Below are positions 22,242 through 34,879 of a stretch of 64,000 nucleotides of DNA, in pieces (the stretch's first letter is position 1; the number at the start of each line of letters is the position of its first letter). The DNA is from Colias croceus (lineage: Eukaryota; Arthropoda; Insecta; Lepidoptera; Pieridae). Made by a program: the position numbers and the translations under genes. Under the pieces are notes generated by a model. It had not been told where the DNA came from. It worked only from the letters and a program-made list of their open reading frames with translations, and did no database searches. The DNA is taken from assembly GCF_905220415.1 (NCBI RefSeq), contig NC_059551.1, positions 1,560,001-1,624,000 of the forward strand. The letters are read 5' to 3'.

Positions 22242-25200
22242 CTATTTAACATTACAAGGCATAATAGCACCGCCGAATTCTTTCTCTAAATATTTAGCAA
22301 CCGCAATGCAGAGAGCGTCGTTGTATCGCGTGGAAAGCACTTGGAGACCAAGTGGAAGACCACTGCTGTTCGTGCCTATTGGTACCTGAAATAAAAAAAA
22401 CAGGTTATGTACCTTCACTAATATTTGTCATTTTTACTTTTTGCAAAAAACTATAAATTTGGATTTTTTTTACTTCCAGCAGTTTTTTCCAGCATTTTTT
22501 TAAGAAATTTCGACTAATTCCTAGTTACTAGTTAAACACGAAAATAACTCTGTCTGTTTGTCTCTCCTGGATGACAAAACCACTGAACCGAATTGGATCA
22601 AATTTGGTAAAAATATAGTTGGAGATGTTTTATCCTGGATATTCCACGAGGACCCACGCGCATGCAACTATGCAAGTTTCCTTTAACTACACGGGCAAAT
22701 CCGTATATGGACAGCTAGCTTGTTTATAAGAAATGACTTATAAGAAAAAGGTACTTTGCGTTATTAGTTACGTGAACAACACAGTATTTTTTTGGAGAAA
22801 TTAACTACTTTAAAATATATCACAATCAACGTATGCATTCATTGTGAACTCAGAGTTCAAGATCACGCGACCGTGTAAAAAATTGCTATTCATTGTTATC
22901 ATTCATTTGCATAATATTATTCATGAGATAAGATTAGTTTAATACCTATACGAAAATAAAAGTTTATTTAGTACACTGCTTTTTGATTGCAAGAGTAAAA
23001 AGTTTTAAATTTTTATAAGTAAGGATAACATTAATAATGTTAAATAATGACTTCATTATTTTATTGAAGTGAAACTTCTCTTGACGCGTTGAGAGCAAAA
23101 TTTCAAGATCTCGTCATAACCTTTATGCGTCGTACCGTCACGTCATGGAGTAAGGCGATGATTTTGGTATCATTGAATCTTGCCAAAGAAGTTTCACTTC
23201 TGACACGTGTGCTCGACACACTCGCTCTTTTTTTTTAATCGGGCCAGTAGTTTCGGAGCCTATCCAATTCAAACAATCAAATCTTTCCTCTTTATAATAT
23301 TAGTATAGATTAATAATTATTAAATTCCTAAATTTCCGCCTGCGGTCTCTCCCGCGTTTCTAAAGAAAAACCCGCATAGTTCCCGTTCCCGTGGGATTTA
23401 CGGGATGAAACCTATCCTATGTGTAAATCCAAGTTACCGTCTATATATGTGCTAAATTTCATTGATATCGGTTGAGTAGTATTTGCGTGAAAGAGTAACA
23501 AACATAATACACACACATACATCCATCCCCACAAACTTTCACATTTATAATACTTATTATGTAGTAGGATTTACCTGAGTAGCAGGACACTTCAGTACAT
23601 TAACAATGCCAAAGAAGCCGAAGTTAAAAGGTCTCAAGAAACACGAGTAGTGATAGGGAGTCGCTTGTGGTGCACTTGGTAATAGTAGGACTCCATTGTC
23701 GCCTAATTTTTTCTAGAAAATAAATAAAAGTATTATTAAAAATGGTATAGTAAGTAAAAGATCTAAGTACTGTAGTTAACTTGTTGATGTTATAAATTTA
23801 GGTTGTAAAGAAATTGGTAAGTACTGTATCTTAATCATGGTAAGTTTGAAATCGTTACATTAAACAAGCTTGTCAAATAAAAAATTGGTTGCCTGTAAAG
23901 TCGGTATACGGGCGAAAGTTTTACGTGACAACGACTTTTTATGTCTGTCTCTCTCGTTCTTAGGCGGGCTAACCATGCCCGAGTGGAAGGGACGCGTGCC
24001 TCTCACTCGCTCTCATTGTGAGCGCATAACGTGAGCGGAGCGTAACGCAGTTTCTTAAAGTGTCACCCGGCAAACCAATTTATTGACGTTGTCACGTCAA
24101 AAGCTTGTCTTGTTGTCTCTTAGCCATTCAATTAAATGTCATCATTCAATGAACACGCTATAGTCATTCAATCAAATAGCAGATTGAACCAGATGACGCA
24201 TTTGATATGAAAAAAGAATATCACTCATCATTTTAGAAAGAACATTTCAAAAATCGTTATAAATCGTAACGTAATCGTAATCGTTAACCGAAAAAATTAA
24301 ATTTAACTAAGTAGCTATTAGTAAAATAAAAAATAACTAGCCCCTGGCCTGTATATTTGTGGTTTTACATATTTTTTTCCACTTATAAAACTATACTTAC
24401 AGCTAAGTCATCTTTCATGTTTTGCGTGATCTCTTCCGCCCATTTGCTATTCGGTAGAGGTAAGTATCTTAATTCTATGAAACGAAGTATTAAGAATAGA
24501 CAGTGTTTGCTCATCCCTATCATCTGAAAAGGAGAATAATATTAGTTATTAAATAATTAGCTGTATAAATAGCAAAAATTAATCGTCGAAATGTTTGAGC
24601 ACGCATAACTTTCAAACGACGACACCAATTTGCGTCTAGGTAATTTAATAAAAAGTAAAAAAAAAAATTGATTCATAGAAAAATTATCTAAATTTTGAGC
24701 TATTGCATAGCTTCTATCGCGGGCCTTGAGCGCGGGGACCGAATCGAGAAATACCGTAACGAAAAAACCTCACGCTCCCCACTCCGACGGGCGGAGGTGT
24801 GGCTTGAAGGCATAGCGTGCAATAGCGCAACACACCGTGTCCCCGAGTGACACACGTCTTTTTTTTATTATAACTGATTTTCCTAGATCGGTTTGGAAAA
24901 AGCAATCCGATTCTAATAAAAGCAATATGTACATTTAAAAATACTAATTATTGAGATCCAACTTATGAGTACCTATGTACCTAACTACTGTGTACATTAT
25001 TTTTTATTTCAGTTTAAGACTTTTTGTACCTTTTTCGCTAATTCAATAAAACCGCTAGGCTCTTTATCGCTATTACTTGCTAATGTGAAATAATTCTCCG
25101 GCTCCTTGTCCATCCAATAACTCCACAATCTGTACATGTGGTTGAAACCCTCATGGCGGTATGGAAGTACTTCTATATTTAGTTTCTCTTTTATGTTTTT

Positions 25201-28200
25201 GGTTACTCTGTAAATATACAATTTATGGTAAAAAATTAATTTACAAAAAGATCTTTTTAACTTTGACAGTTCGAGAAAGGCTAACAATAATAAAAAAAAT
25301 TGTAAAAATAACATTTTAGAATTTTTAGTAGTTTGAGAAACGCTGCAGCTGCTTACGAATATAGACCATAGATTAAAGAGTAGAGCGATTTTTGTATCGA
25401 ATGGAGCGAAAATAAAGAAAAAAATATCTAGTTTTTTTAATCGAGTTTAATCAATAATGCTTATGTTAGTTGTATTAAAATCATTATTAATTATCGAGTT
25501 TAATTAATATTGCTTTTAATATAACTTTAATTTAATAAAATTTCTTATTACTAAATACCTGTTCATAACGTCCTTCATTTCAGGCCTCATTGGGCTCATT
25601 AGGCCATCATTACTAGACTCCAAGTAGTAAAACTTTAATTTCTGTGAAAAATAACAAAAACATGTGAGAAAAAAAGACACTGGACTGTTTAAAATTATTA
25701 TCTTTTTTTTATTTCCAAGCAATTAATTATCTTTTTATACGACGAAAAACGCTTGTTTAAACCATAGTTTAAGTTACGACAATTTTTGTCAAATTTTGGC
25801 GCGTTTTCGTTTATGTTTTTATAACTTCATATTTCTACTGTCTGTAAGTATGTTTGTATGCTTACCTGAACATCCACATCGGCATCCAGCTTCAGCTCAT
25901 GTGCCCTATTCCCCGCTATAACCTTAGTAAGTGGAGCCAAATCTTCTGCATGCTTTGTGACAAAGCCGAGACAGAACATTGTGTCGTCTGAATGCGTTTC
26001 GCGGAAGAGGATTCCTGTTTATGAAGCAGTTTAATAATTAAATAAATTTTCAGAGATGCTCAATCACGCTCTTTTTTATTTCTAAAATAAAAAGAGCGTG
26101 ATTTTCAAGCACATACGTGTCACGTTGATACCAAAATCGTCGCCTTAGGTATCTATGCGCCTAAAGAAGTTTCACTTCCGACGCGTCAGTGCTCGACACA
26201 CACGCTCTTTTTTTAACAGATAGATTTATTCAAGAGGAAGGTTTTAGTATATAATTTAGTAGGCTTTAGACAAAGCAGGCGAAGGCCAAAGCCGCGGGCG
26301 GAAAGCTAGTAAAATATAATGTGTATAACTACTACAAACATGAAATAATAACAATAAGTAACAGAATCGTCGTCGTCAATAATTATGTCTTAAAAATTTG
26401 CACTTGACGTACACTTATTGTTATTGAATATGAAACAAAAACTTACAGCAGTTTTTTGTATTTTATTTTGTTAGACAATCTCCAAATTAATTTAATTTAT
26501 TGTTTAAAGTAATTTGCTTCTAGTTATTATTCTGTGCCTATAGTACGGTCTACATAATATGGGCTTCATTATGAGCTCATTGTATTTTCTATAGAAAAAA
26601 TAAAACACACTTCGCAATCAGTTAATATTCGCAATGAAGGTAGTCATAAATACACGAAGCACAGAGTAGTTCCACATAGAGCTTTTTTTTTATAAAAAAT
26701 TTAATCCCTAAAAATATTTGTCCAGAAAAAGATGTAACAAATTATTATGAGGATTATGACGAAAATTATTACGAAAATGACAACATTGATTTGAAAAAAA
26801 ATATTTACGATATCATCACTACATACTACTACCACACTACTAATACCTACATAGTAAAAAACAAAGTCGCTTTCCCTGTCCCTATGTCCCTATGTATGCT
26901 TAAATCTTTAAAACTACGCAATGGATTTTTATGCGGTTTTTTTTTAATAGATAGAGTGATTCAAGAGGAAGATTTTAGTACACATATATTAGGTTTTAGT
27001 CAAAGCGGGCGACGCCGCGGGCGGTAAGCTAGTATTTAATAAAATATCTTACCTTTAGAGCTAGTAACACCAGCGGTAGGGTGGTGTCCAAATATACCAC
27101 AATACATGGCTGGCATACGAGTAGACCCGCCTATGTCAGAACCTGAACAAATAAAAATACGGTAAGTACGTATAATTTAATTGGTAACATCCTCTCCTTC
27201 CCTATCCTCATTCCCTCCCATCCTCATTCCCTCCCATCCTCGTCCCTTCTACCTAACTCCTTCAAAATCCCTTTGAGGATAGCAACACATCCACTTCCCA
27301 GTGGAGTGGATGCTTATGGGCGGCGTGTATCGCTTAACACCAGGCGACGCGTCTGCCCGTTTGCTGTCCTATACCATAAAAAAAAAACAAAAACAAATAT
27401 CTTTAGACGCAGGTATGGACTCATAAGCCAGAGGCCCAGATTTAAGGCAGGATTGTAAAAAAATAAAAAAGTAAAACCAAAACATAATACTATACTCTAC
27501 ATTGAAAATTGAAATCATACACGTAATTTTTTAAACTGCATTTTTTAAATAATATATTATGTGACGTGTGGCACTCGGGAATTGCCGCGGTAAAGTTCCC
27601 CTTATATTACTTTACTCTTTGCGGTAAAGCTTCAAGTGCCTTCAAGCCACACCTCCGCCCGTCGGAGTGGGGGAGCGTGAGGTTTTTTCGTTACGGAATT
27701 TAAGTTAAGTAGTTAAATAAACAAATATTTTTATTTATAAACAACTTACAAAGACTAATCGGTGTAGCGTAAGACGCAGTGAGAGAGGCCTCCGCGCCAC
27801 TGGAGCCCCCGGGGCTTCGCCCTGTGTGCTGCGGGTTTTTGGTCATACCGTACACTGGGTTACGGGTTTCTTGCCTGGAGAGGAATTATGTATGTTAATG
27901 AACGCTAAATGGCGCTGTTTAGTTAAAGGTTTAAGGAAGAGGTAAGGCTTTTTATTTAAGTCCTTACTAAGCATGAAAAATAAATATATGGAAAACAGGA
28001 TGTCTCAACTTAAACATGACATAAAATTATTTTCTCAAGAAAAATTTAGCATTCGATAAATGACGGAATTTTCAATTCCACACTACAAACTCAAACTCAA
28101 ACTATTTATTCAATTAGACTTCTTATAAATCACTTTCGAATCGTCATAACAATTTTTAACATTTACCACTGATTTGGAAAGCAGTATCTATGGAGAAGAA

Positions 28201-30361
28201 CCGGCAAGAAACTCCATAGCTGCTATTTTAAAATCATGTCAATATTACCTACAAGTTGTAAAACATGTCAATACAAGTAAAAGTTATTCTACCAATTTCC
28301 TTTAGACTAACCATATAAGTAGTTCAGGTAGATTGCTAGTAGCCACAGGTATGGCCCCAGCCTCCTTCAATACCAGGATCCCATCACTATCTTCTGTGGC
28401 AATATCATTCCGCCGTGACCACAGACCCAGCGTGATAGGCATGCCTTTCATGGCTTGACTCTCTTTTGTTGTGAATGGTACACCTTTTGTAAATAATAAT
28501 AAAAGTGTTTTTGTTACTGATGAAAGATATAAAATTGGATTAGGCCGACTTTAATAAGGCCATATGAATAAAAAAAAACATTGATCACGGCCCACGGGGG
28601 AATCGAACCCGCGTCTTTGCCTTTCTGGGGCGACGCATGACCCGTGATCCCGCCAGAGCAATCGAATTATTTATACTCTTTTGGTTTTATTTCTATCCAA
28701 ATCATCCAAAATTCTCATTTATAAAGCATTTGAATGCTATAAAATTAGATTTCAAAATTCAAAGGTAAAGCAAAAACTCGGGTTACTAAATAGTTACTAC
28801 GTATAAAGTTCATATAACGTAGTAACTATTAAGTTATGTGTAGTTCATGGCAAAATAATGGTGCCCTATTAGGATCAAAAACGATTATTTTACGATTAAA
28901 ATTTACGAATACGATTAATTTTCTAATCTTAATAATTCTCAAAAGCATAATAGGAAAATAATAATCTTACCAAGGAAAGGTTTCTTGGCCATCTCCTCCG
29001 AGAGGCCAGCGGCGATCTGCCGGTCTACCTCTCTTGCTTCCTCTAGCGCAGCTTCATACCTTTCTGCTGTTATCGCATTTATTATAGGATTTACCTGCGT
29101 AACCAATATTTAAATAGTATTAGTACCCTCTTTAATTGTTATTCTTTGCCGGCTACTCACGTACCTGCCGCAGGGGCAATATTAGAACAATCTCGGTTGC
29201 ACGGCGGACGGAGCAATTTCAGTTGTCCTTAAATTGCCCCTGCTTACTTATACACGTCACATTGATTGAGCCAATTCCAATATTGCTCCTGCTGCAGGTA
29301 GGTGAATAGCCGGTTTTACTTTTTGATATAAATTCATCTTAATGGGCCCTCTTCACAATGGGCAGTGTTGGGCGAGCAGAGGCAATCACGATAGTGTAGA
29401 GGGCCTAAATGTCTATGATCGGCCGTCCTTGTAGATGTTTATTCATAATCACCGTAATGGCGGAAAACATTGACGAGCATTTGCTGGGCCAACGCTGCCA
29501 TGACTAGGACCCATTATGTTGTAATGCAATTGATTATTAAAACAACATCAACATAGTGACTGATTGCGCCTACAATAACTATTACTGCTATTAATATTAC
29601 AGTAACTAGTACTAGTAGATAGAAATCATTGTAGAGTATACATTTATGATTATAGAACGTTTGCTAATGAGTATATAGTAATAATCTAATTTGTTTACGA
29701 TAGGGCCCTGAGGTTTCTAGTAGGGCCCTAACATTTAGATTACTCGTAACTAATTTATTTTTACTTTTGATTTTATGATCAAACTCTGTTTACTAACTTG
29801 TAGTTTTAGAACGGCTAACTAGTGATAGTAAAAAATATTGAATTACAAAATACATTTTAAGTCTATTCCAAAGAAATTTAATATCCGTGAGTGAAAGCCG
29901 CACAGTGGTTGTTGTAAACGCTCTATGGTCTACTTGATAGAGATTGTTTGAGTTTTTTGGTCTTGTTTTGACGTTTTTTAAGAAACGATAACTTACGCAC
30001 ACGGCACAGTAATAGAAATTGTAAGAACTGAGATTATTGAGGTTTTACTTTCATAAAATTAAAGCATAAGTAACAGCTATCTTCTGTTCTATATAACGGA
30101 TCTGTATTTATTTATTATAATTGAGTAGGTACATACCAATTGAATTCGTTCTATAACTGCTTTCACCAAATCTTCAGATTTCAATTCTTTATTTTTTATC
30201 TTCCTCGCTAGCGTTACTGCACTGTTCGCTAATATAGCATGTTCTTCACTCAAATCTGGTATTGTTTTCTTTTTACATTCCCAATATAATGAAAATATAA
30301 AGTCTATCACACTATCCAGGAACAGTCGGAAGTAATAACATATGTTACTGCAGACTGACAT
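22242..30361 (-). CDS. Fatty-acid amide hydrolase 2-like amidase, copy 2 (complete, 11 coding exons)
   Basis: Paralogue of the gene at 10341-20146 with the same expected role. Minus-strand exons in gene order: 30137-30361, 28971-29094, 28312-28483, 27750-27874, 27053-27142, 25866-26014, 25559-25641, 25030-25207, 24401-24523, 23575-23712, 22242-22385. Phases join throughout, giving 516 aa. The start is set by an in-frame TAA just upstream of the Met at 30361, behind a likely acceptor (TTTCAG) of a 5' UTR exon. An N-terminal hydrophobic segment (FLDSVIDFIFSLYW) resembles a membrane anchor. Catalytic Lys is in GVPFTTKES, the cis-Ser in GGSSGAEA and the nucleophile Ser in CSDIGGSTR. Six of the exon lengths (172, 125, 90, 83, 123, 138) and the last (144) equal those of copy 1, so the pair arose by tandem duplication. 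Confidence 0.93.
23060..23240. repeat. Dispersed repeat with GTGAAACTTC palindromes, copy 2
   Basis: Bounded by AAGTGAAACTTCTCTTGACGC and AAAGAAGTTTCACTTCTGACA. It shares ACGTCATGGAGTAAGGCG with the copy at 11745 in inverted sense. Confidence 0.55.
23328..23569 (-). mobile_element. Helitron-like element, CTAG end mutated
   Basis: The hairpin CCGCCTGCGGTCTCTCCCGC and the CCCGTTCCCGTGGGATTT block are clear. The other end is GTAGGA before T, as in the copies at 41-253 and 62450-62668. It abuts the last intron acceptor side of amidase copy 2. Confidence 0.6.
23890..24108. repeat. Inverted-repeat element, distant relative of 1375-1548
   Basis: TTTTACGTGACAACGACTT at one end and GACGTTGTCACGTCAAAAG at the other, with a GTCTGTCTCTCTCG tract inside. 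Confidence 0.55.
24697..24830. repeat. GC-rich dispersed repeat with AGCTATTGC ends, copy 3
   Basis: Nearly the same as 15812-15945, ending GCGTGCAATAGC and followed by CCCCGAGTGACACACGTC. Confidence 0.65.
26075..26215. repeat. Dispersed repeat with AAGAGCGTG ends, copy 3
   Basis: Outer ends AAAAAGAGCGTG and CACGCTCTTTTT are inverted. The interior shares GAAGTTTCACTTC with the two other copies. Confidence 0.6.
26816..27032 (+). mobile_element. Helitron-like element, TCACTACATA family
   Basis: TCACTACATAC start and GCGGGCGGTAAGCTAG end. Other copies: 61070-61253 (+) and 61322-61510 (-), with only the 3' part at about 26220-26309. It ends about 20 bases from an amidase exon. Confidence 0.65.
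27555..27705. repeat. GC-rich dispersed repeat, copy 4, inverted and diverged
   Basis: GACGTGTGGCACTCGGGAAT, CAAGCCACACCTCCGCCCGT and GTGAGGTTTTTTCGTTACGG are the reverse of the blocks in 15812-15970. Confidence 0.6.
28570..28745 (-). mobile_element. tRNA-like SINE
   Basis: On the minus strand: GATTGCTCTGGCGGGATCAC, a shortened A-box region, GACGCGGGTTCGATTCCCCC and a poly-T tail. A GCATTCAAATGC segment lies beyond, as in the other copies. Confidence 0.6.
29150..29325. mobile_element. MITE with GCCGGCTACTCAC ends
   Basis: GCCGGCTACTCACGTACCTG and CAGGTAGGTGAATAGCCGG are inverted, with GGGGCAATATTAG / CAATATTGCTCCTG inside. Confidence 0.65.
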
Positions 30362-30744
30362 GATGAAACGCTCTTATCTATATCTGAAACAATATTTTAT
30401 AATTAATAAACTAATTTACCAAACGATAGGTAACAATAGTATAAAAATGCATATATAGGTAGGTAGTATAATAAAATTTTATAATAGAAATTTATATCTA
30501 ATAGTCACGAAATCATATTGTAGGTATGTACCTTGGTCCTACCATATAGGTCGTTTTATAAGGTAGGTAGGTATAAAACACAGTTGACAGATATAAACTA
30601 CGTACATATATAAAACTACTTTATTTTTCGTGAATTTTAGTTATCTTTTCGTTGAGTGGAAGAAATCGTATAAATTCTATCCAAACAAATATAATGATGA
30701 ACTAAAAAAATCTAATCGCCCGCCTCATTGACCGCTTTGAAAAA

Positions 30745-30976
30745 TCCATACTAATATTATAAATGCGAAAGTAACTCTGTCTGTCTGTCACTCAATCACG
30801 CCTAAACTACTGAACCAATTTTCATGAAATTTGGTATGGAGATATTTTGATACCCGAGAAAGGACATAGGCTACTTTTTATCCCGGGAAAATGACGCAAT
30901 CCTGGAAATCACACGGGAACGGGAACTATGCGGGTTTTTCATTCAAAACGCGGGTGAAACCGCGGGCGGAAAGCTA
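30745..30976 (+). mobile_element. Helitron-like element upstream of amidase copy 2
   Basis: TCCATACTAATATTATAAATG start and AAAGCTAG end between A and T. Confidence 0.75.
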
Positions 30977-32817
30977 GTTGTTTATAAATATCATGAAGGC
31001 AAACTAAAATTATTAAAAAAAAATGAGATATACTTATTTCGCGTGCGCTACGAAAACTAAATGATACATAATTATAATAACCTCCTGAGACCCAGGATTT
31101 TTTTCTCTTTCTTTTGTAATAAAAATTAGCTGTATCTGTTCTAATGCAATTATAAATATTCAAAAAAATTGTAAAAAAAATCTTTCGTGGAAAACTTGGA
31201 TTTTCTTTATGTCATGTATATATTACAGGGGGTCCCAGTTCCAAGTGTAATAAGTTTATGAAAATGAAGAAAAACTACATGTTTTTTTAGTTATTATATA
31301 TTTTTAAACTTGAATCTAAATAGTTATTATTCTATCCATTGTTCTGTGTCTATTTTTTGTACCTTGGTTCATAGATAGGTATTTTTAAGGGTGAGAAACG
31401 ACCAGTTCATGTATTTTGCACCGGCGTAGTGGTGTATTTATATTGTCACGTCCACCCCTAGGTCTTATTTCTAATCCATCCTCTCGGTCAGCCTCCCCAT
31501 AAGCTTGGTCCACGTCATGTGCGTCCCCGAGATGGTCTGCCAACAACTGAAGATGACATACATAGTGACGATTCTGTTCTGAAATGACTCATACTCATTG
31601 GACGAATGGAAGAAGAATCATGTTCTGGTATTTGGGCGGCTTCATCGGTATCATTTGGGGTATTATCTTCATCTCAAACATTTATTTATTCAATTAGACT
31701 TCTTCTAAAAGCAATTTTGAATCGTCACAACAGTATTAACATTTACCACCGATTCGGAAAGCAGTATCTATGGAGAAGAACCGGCAAGAAACTCCATAGG
31801 TCCATCATATAGGTCAATATTTGACTCATCCAGGTGTTGGTAGATCTCAGTATCTTATAATCCTTGGAAATTATAATAAAATCTGTAACATAAACTAAAG
31901 AATGTCATATAGGTAATACATGGGACTCTAGTAACCAATACCAATTTGGCAAGAATTGAGACCAAATGTCTTACCAGTATGACATAAAAGAAAACATTAA
32001 TATTTTTCACAAGTTTTAGATTTATCTTACAAAATAACTATTGCAGTTGCAGAAATAATATCTATTATCATTAGATATACAAAGATATACTGCAATATAC
32101 GAATGGTTCCACTAGAAATATAAGATTACTGACCACGTGTTTGCCGTCGCACAGCCACCGTCAACTTCGAAATGAGAATACTTCAAATCACTGTCACTTA
32201 TAAAACCAAAATCCGTTTAATATAGTGGATGACATACCACTACATAGATTTGAGGTATTATTCGCGCATATACGCAAAAGATGGCGTTGAAATATTTTTT
32301 TATTGTTTATGTAATATATATATGACCGCAGGCCCCAGGAGGATAATCTATAAATTAATTTTTTACTCACAAATATTGAGATAACTCCGCGATGGCGTAT
32401 AGGTATTATTATTAGTCTGTGGCGATGGTATATATAAACCACTCTACCAAAAATTATAACAGATTTCGTTTAAAATTTTAAGTTAGGTACAAATATGGAT
32501 GGAATCTGAAAGCTGTGAAATGGGTACAGGGTATCAGAATAATTTATCCTTATCATAATTTAATTGTTTGATAAATAAGATTGATTATTATAAGATAAAC
32601 CATCAATCGTATAAATGTAAATTAAGGTTAAAAATTAAAATGTGAAAATGTGAATAAATGTGAAGAAAATACGAGCTTATAAAACCAGTCAAATTAATTC
32701 TGATCATGATCTTAGTCAATCTTGGTCCAAGTCCAAGGCAATCTAGTTCTATTTGTATCATGAGAATAATAATAATGTTTATTTTAAAATTTTTCTGAAT
32801 ATTATAATTACTGTCTA
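30977..32817. other. Intergenic, no gene recognised
   Basis: Bases 31670-31803 carry a dispersed repeat (ATTTATTCAATTAGACTTCTT ... GGAGAAGAACCGGCAAGAAA) also seen at 28100-28222 and, in part, 2720-2800. The minus strand of 31490-31665 gives a broken peptide-like frame that could be a transposase scrap. Nothing else was seen. Confidence 0.45.
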
Positions 32818-33058
32818 TCCATAGTTACTAATATTATAAATGCGAAAGTAACTCTGTCTGTCTGTCTGTTACTAATCACGCCGAAACTACTGAACCAATT
32901 ATCATGGGTATGGAGATATTGTGATAGCCGAGAAAGGACAATGGACATAGGCTACTTATTATCCCGGGAAAATGACGCAATACAGAAAATCCCACGGGAA
33001 CGGGAACTACGCGGGTTTTCCTTTGACTGCGCGGGCGAAGCCGCGGGCGGAAACCTAG
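32818..33058 (+). mobile_element. Helitron-like element
   Basis: TCCATAGTTACTAATATTAT start, GTCTGTCTGTCTGTTACT tract, GC hairpin and CTAG end. Confidence 0.7.
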
Positions 33059-33266
33059 TTTTACATATATACTTAAATTACGTATTTCAACATTTTTTTG
33101 AGCATTTTCCCACGTATCAAATACGAAGTAACTTTGTAAGTACGTCATCGCAATGTAATTTATATCTCATTTTAAAATAAAAAAAAGGTAAGTATATAAA
33201 TTAAATACAGTATTATTGACGATTTATTTACGTAAGTACATAATATTATTGTAATCCTAGCAGGAA

Positions 33267-33593
33267 TCTATACATATAATAAATCTGTAGAAGGGTCAAT
33301 TCTGTACATTGAAAATATTGAAAAAATAAATAGCAGGGAGTGTTACTGGATCGATTCCAAGCCCAAATATGTGATTAAAAAAATTTTTGTCTGTCTGTCT
33401 GTCTGTCTACAATGTTCAGGCATCACGTGAAAACTAACGGTTCGATTTCGATGAAACTTGGTATAATTATACCTTATTATCCTGGGCATAAAATAGGATA
33501 CCTAATTTTTATCCCGGAAAAATACGTAGAAAAAAAATAAATCGTAATTTTTCTTAATTTTTCCGCGCCGACGGAGTCGCGGGTGGAAGCTAG
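33267..33593 (+). mobile_element. Helitron-like element, TCTATACATATAATAAATCTG family, complete
   Basis: It starts with TC after A and ends GACGGAGTCGCGGGTGGAAG CTAG before T. It is the full-length reference for the truncated copy at 14177. Confidence 0.75.
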
Positions 33594-34879
33594 TATGTAC
33601 TAAGTATAAGAATATGTACCCATTTCAAGTCATCAAAATCTTTCCAGGGCTGATAAAATCTTGTTATTACTGGTCGTTCTCACGACTTGTTTTTATTACT
33701 AAACCTAGTTAAATAATGTGTTAGGCCGGTTTTTCTTAATTAATTATAATAATTATACATATATTACTACATATTAGGTACATATTTACGTTATGTAGAG
33801 CTCTGTGTAGTCGGTAGGTTTTCGTATAATATTTTGTAAAGTACACATATGATCGTATTGTATAATCTTATATTATATAAAAATGAATCCCAAAATGTGT
33901 TGGTAAGCGCATAACTCGAGAACGGCTGAACCGATTTCGATAATTCTTTTTTTATTATATTTCTTGAAGTACGAGGATGGATCTTATGTGGAGAAAACGT
34001 AAACATGTACCACGGGCGAAGCCGGGGCGGACCGCTAGTCTTCTTATATATAAAAATGAATCGCAAAATGTGTTGGTAAGCGCATAACTCGAGAACGGCT
34101 GAACCGATTTCGATAATTCTTTTTTTATTATATTCCTTGAAGTACGAGGATGGTTCTTATGTAGAAAAAACGTAAATATGTACCACGGGCGAAGCCGGGT
34201 CGGACCGCTAGTCTTATATATAAAAATGAATCGCAAAATGTGTTGGTAAGCGCATAACTCGAGAACGGCTGAACCGATTTCGATAATTCTTTTTTTATTA
34301 TATTCCTTGAAGTACGAGGATGTATCTTATGTAGAGAAAACGTAAACATGTTCCTCGGGCGAAGCCGGGGTGCACCGCTAGTATAATATAAAAATTAGGG
34401 ATGCGCCGAATACCGAATACATATTCGGTATTCGGCATATTCGGCATCTTTTTCACTATTCGTATTCGGCCGAATTATTCGGTTTTGGTGCCGAATATAT
34501 TCGGTATCAGTATTTCTACTTTCTTGGCTATAGAACTAAATAAATAACTTCATATTATGAATGATTTATGTCATACTATACACAAGTCAAAGAAATCCTA
34601 TGAAGAATGTGTTGAACCTAAGGTATATAAAATAAAACAATCATTACATTTCAAATCAACGTTTATTTTGTAAATTTACATCAACATAATTTAATCATGT
34701 TTATTATTAGCACTTAGTCATTATTTAATATTTATTATATGTACTTTAAATCCTGAAGTCTGAAGACAATGCTTTTAGTCCCAATAGAATGACATTATTT
34801 TTTTAAACTATAGTCAACATTCACTGGCACTGCGCCCTACTCGAGAAATAACACAATCACACAAATTACACTTAGGTAA

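Noticed and set aside
31490..31665. Peptide-like minus-strand stretch rich in Asp/Glu then Ser/Arg
   Set aside because: Several in-frame stops and no recognisable domain; at most a transposase scrap.
33791..34349. Three similar 73-93-codon minus-strand frames
   Set aside because: They repeat because they lie in the tandem Helitron-like units; no coding signature.
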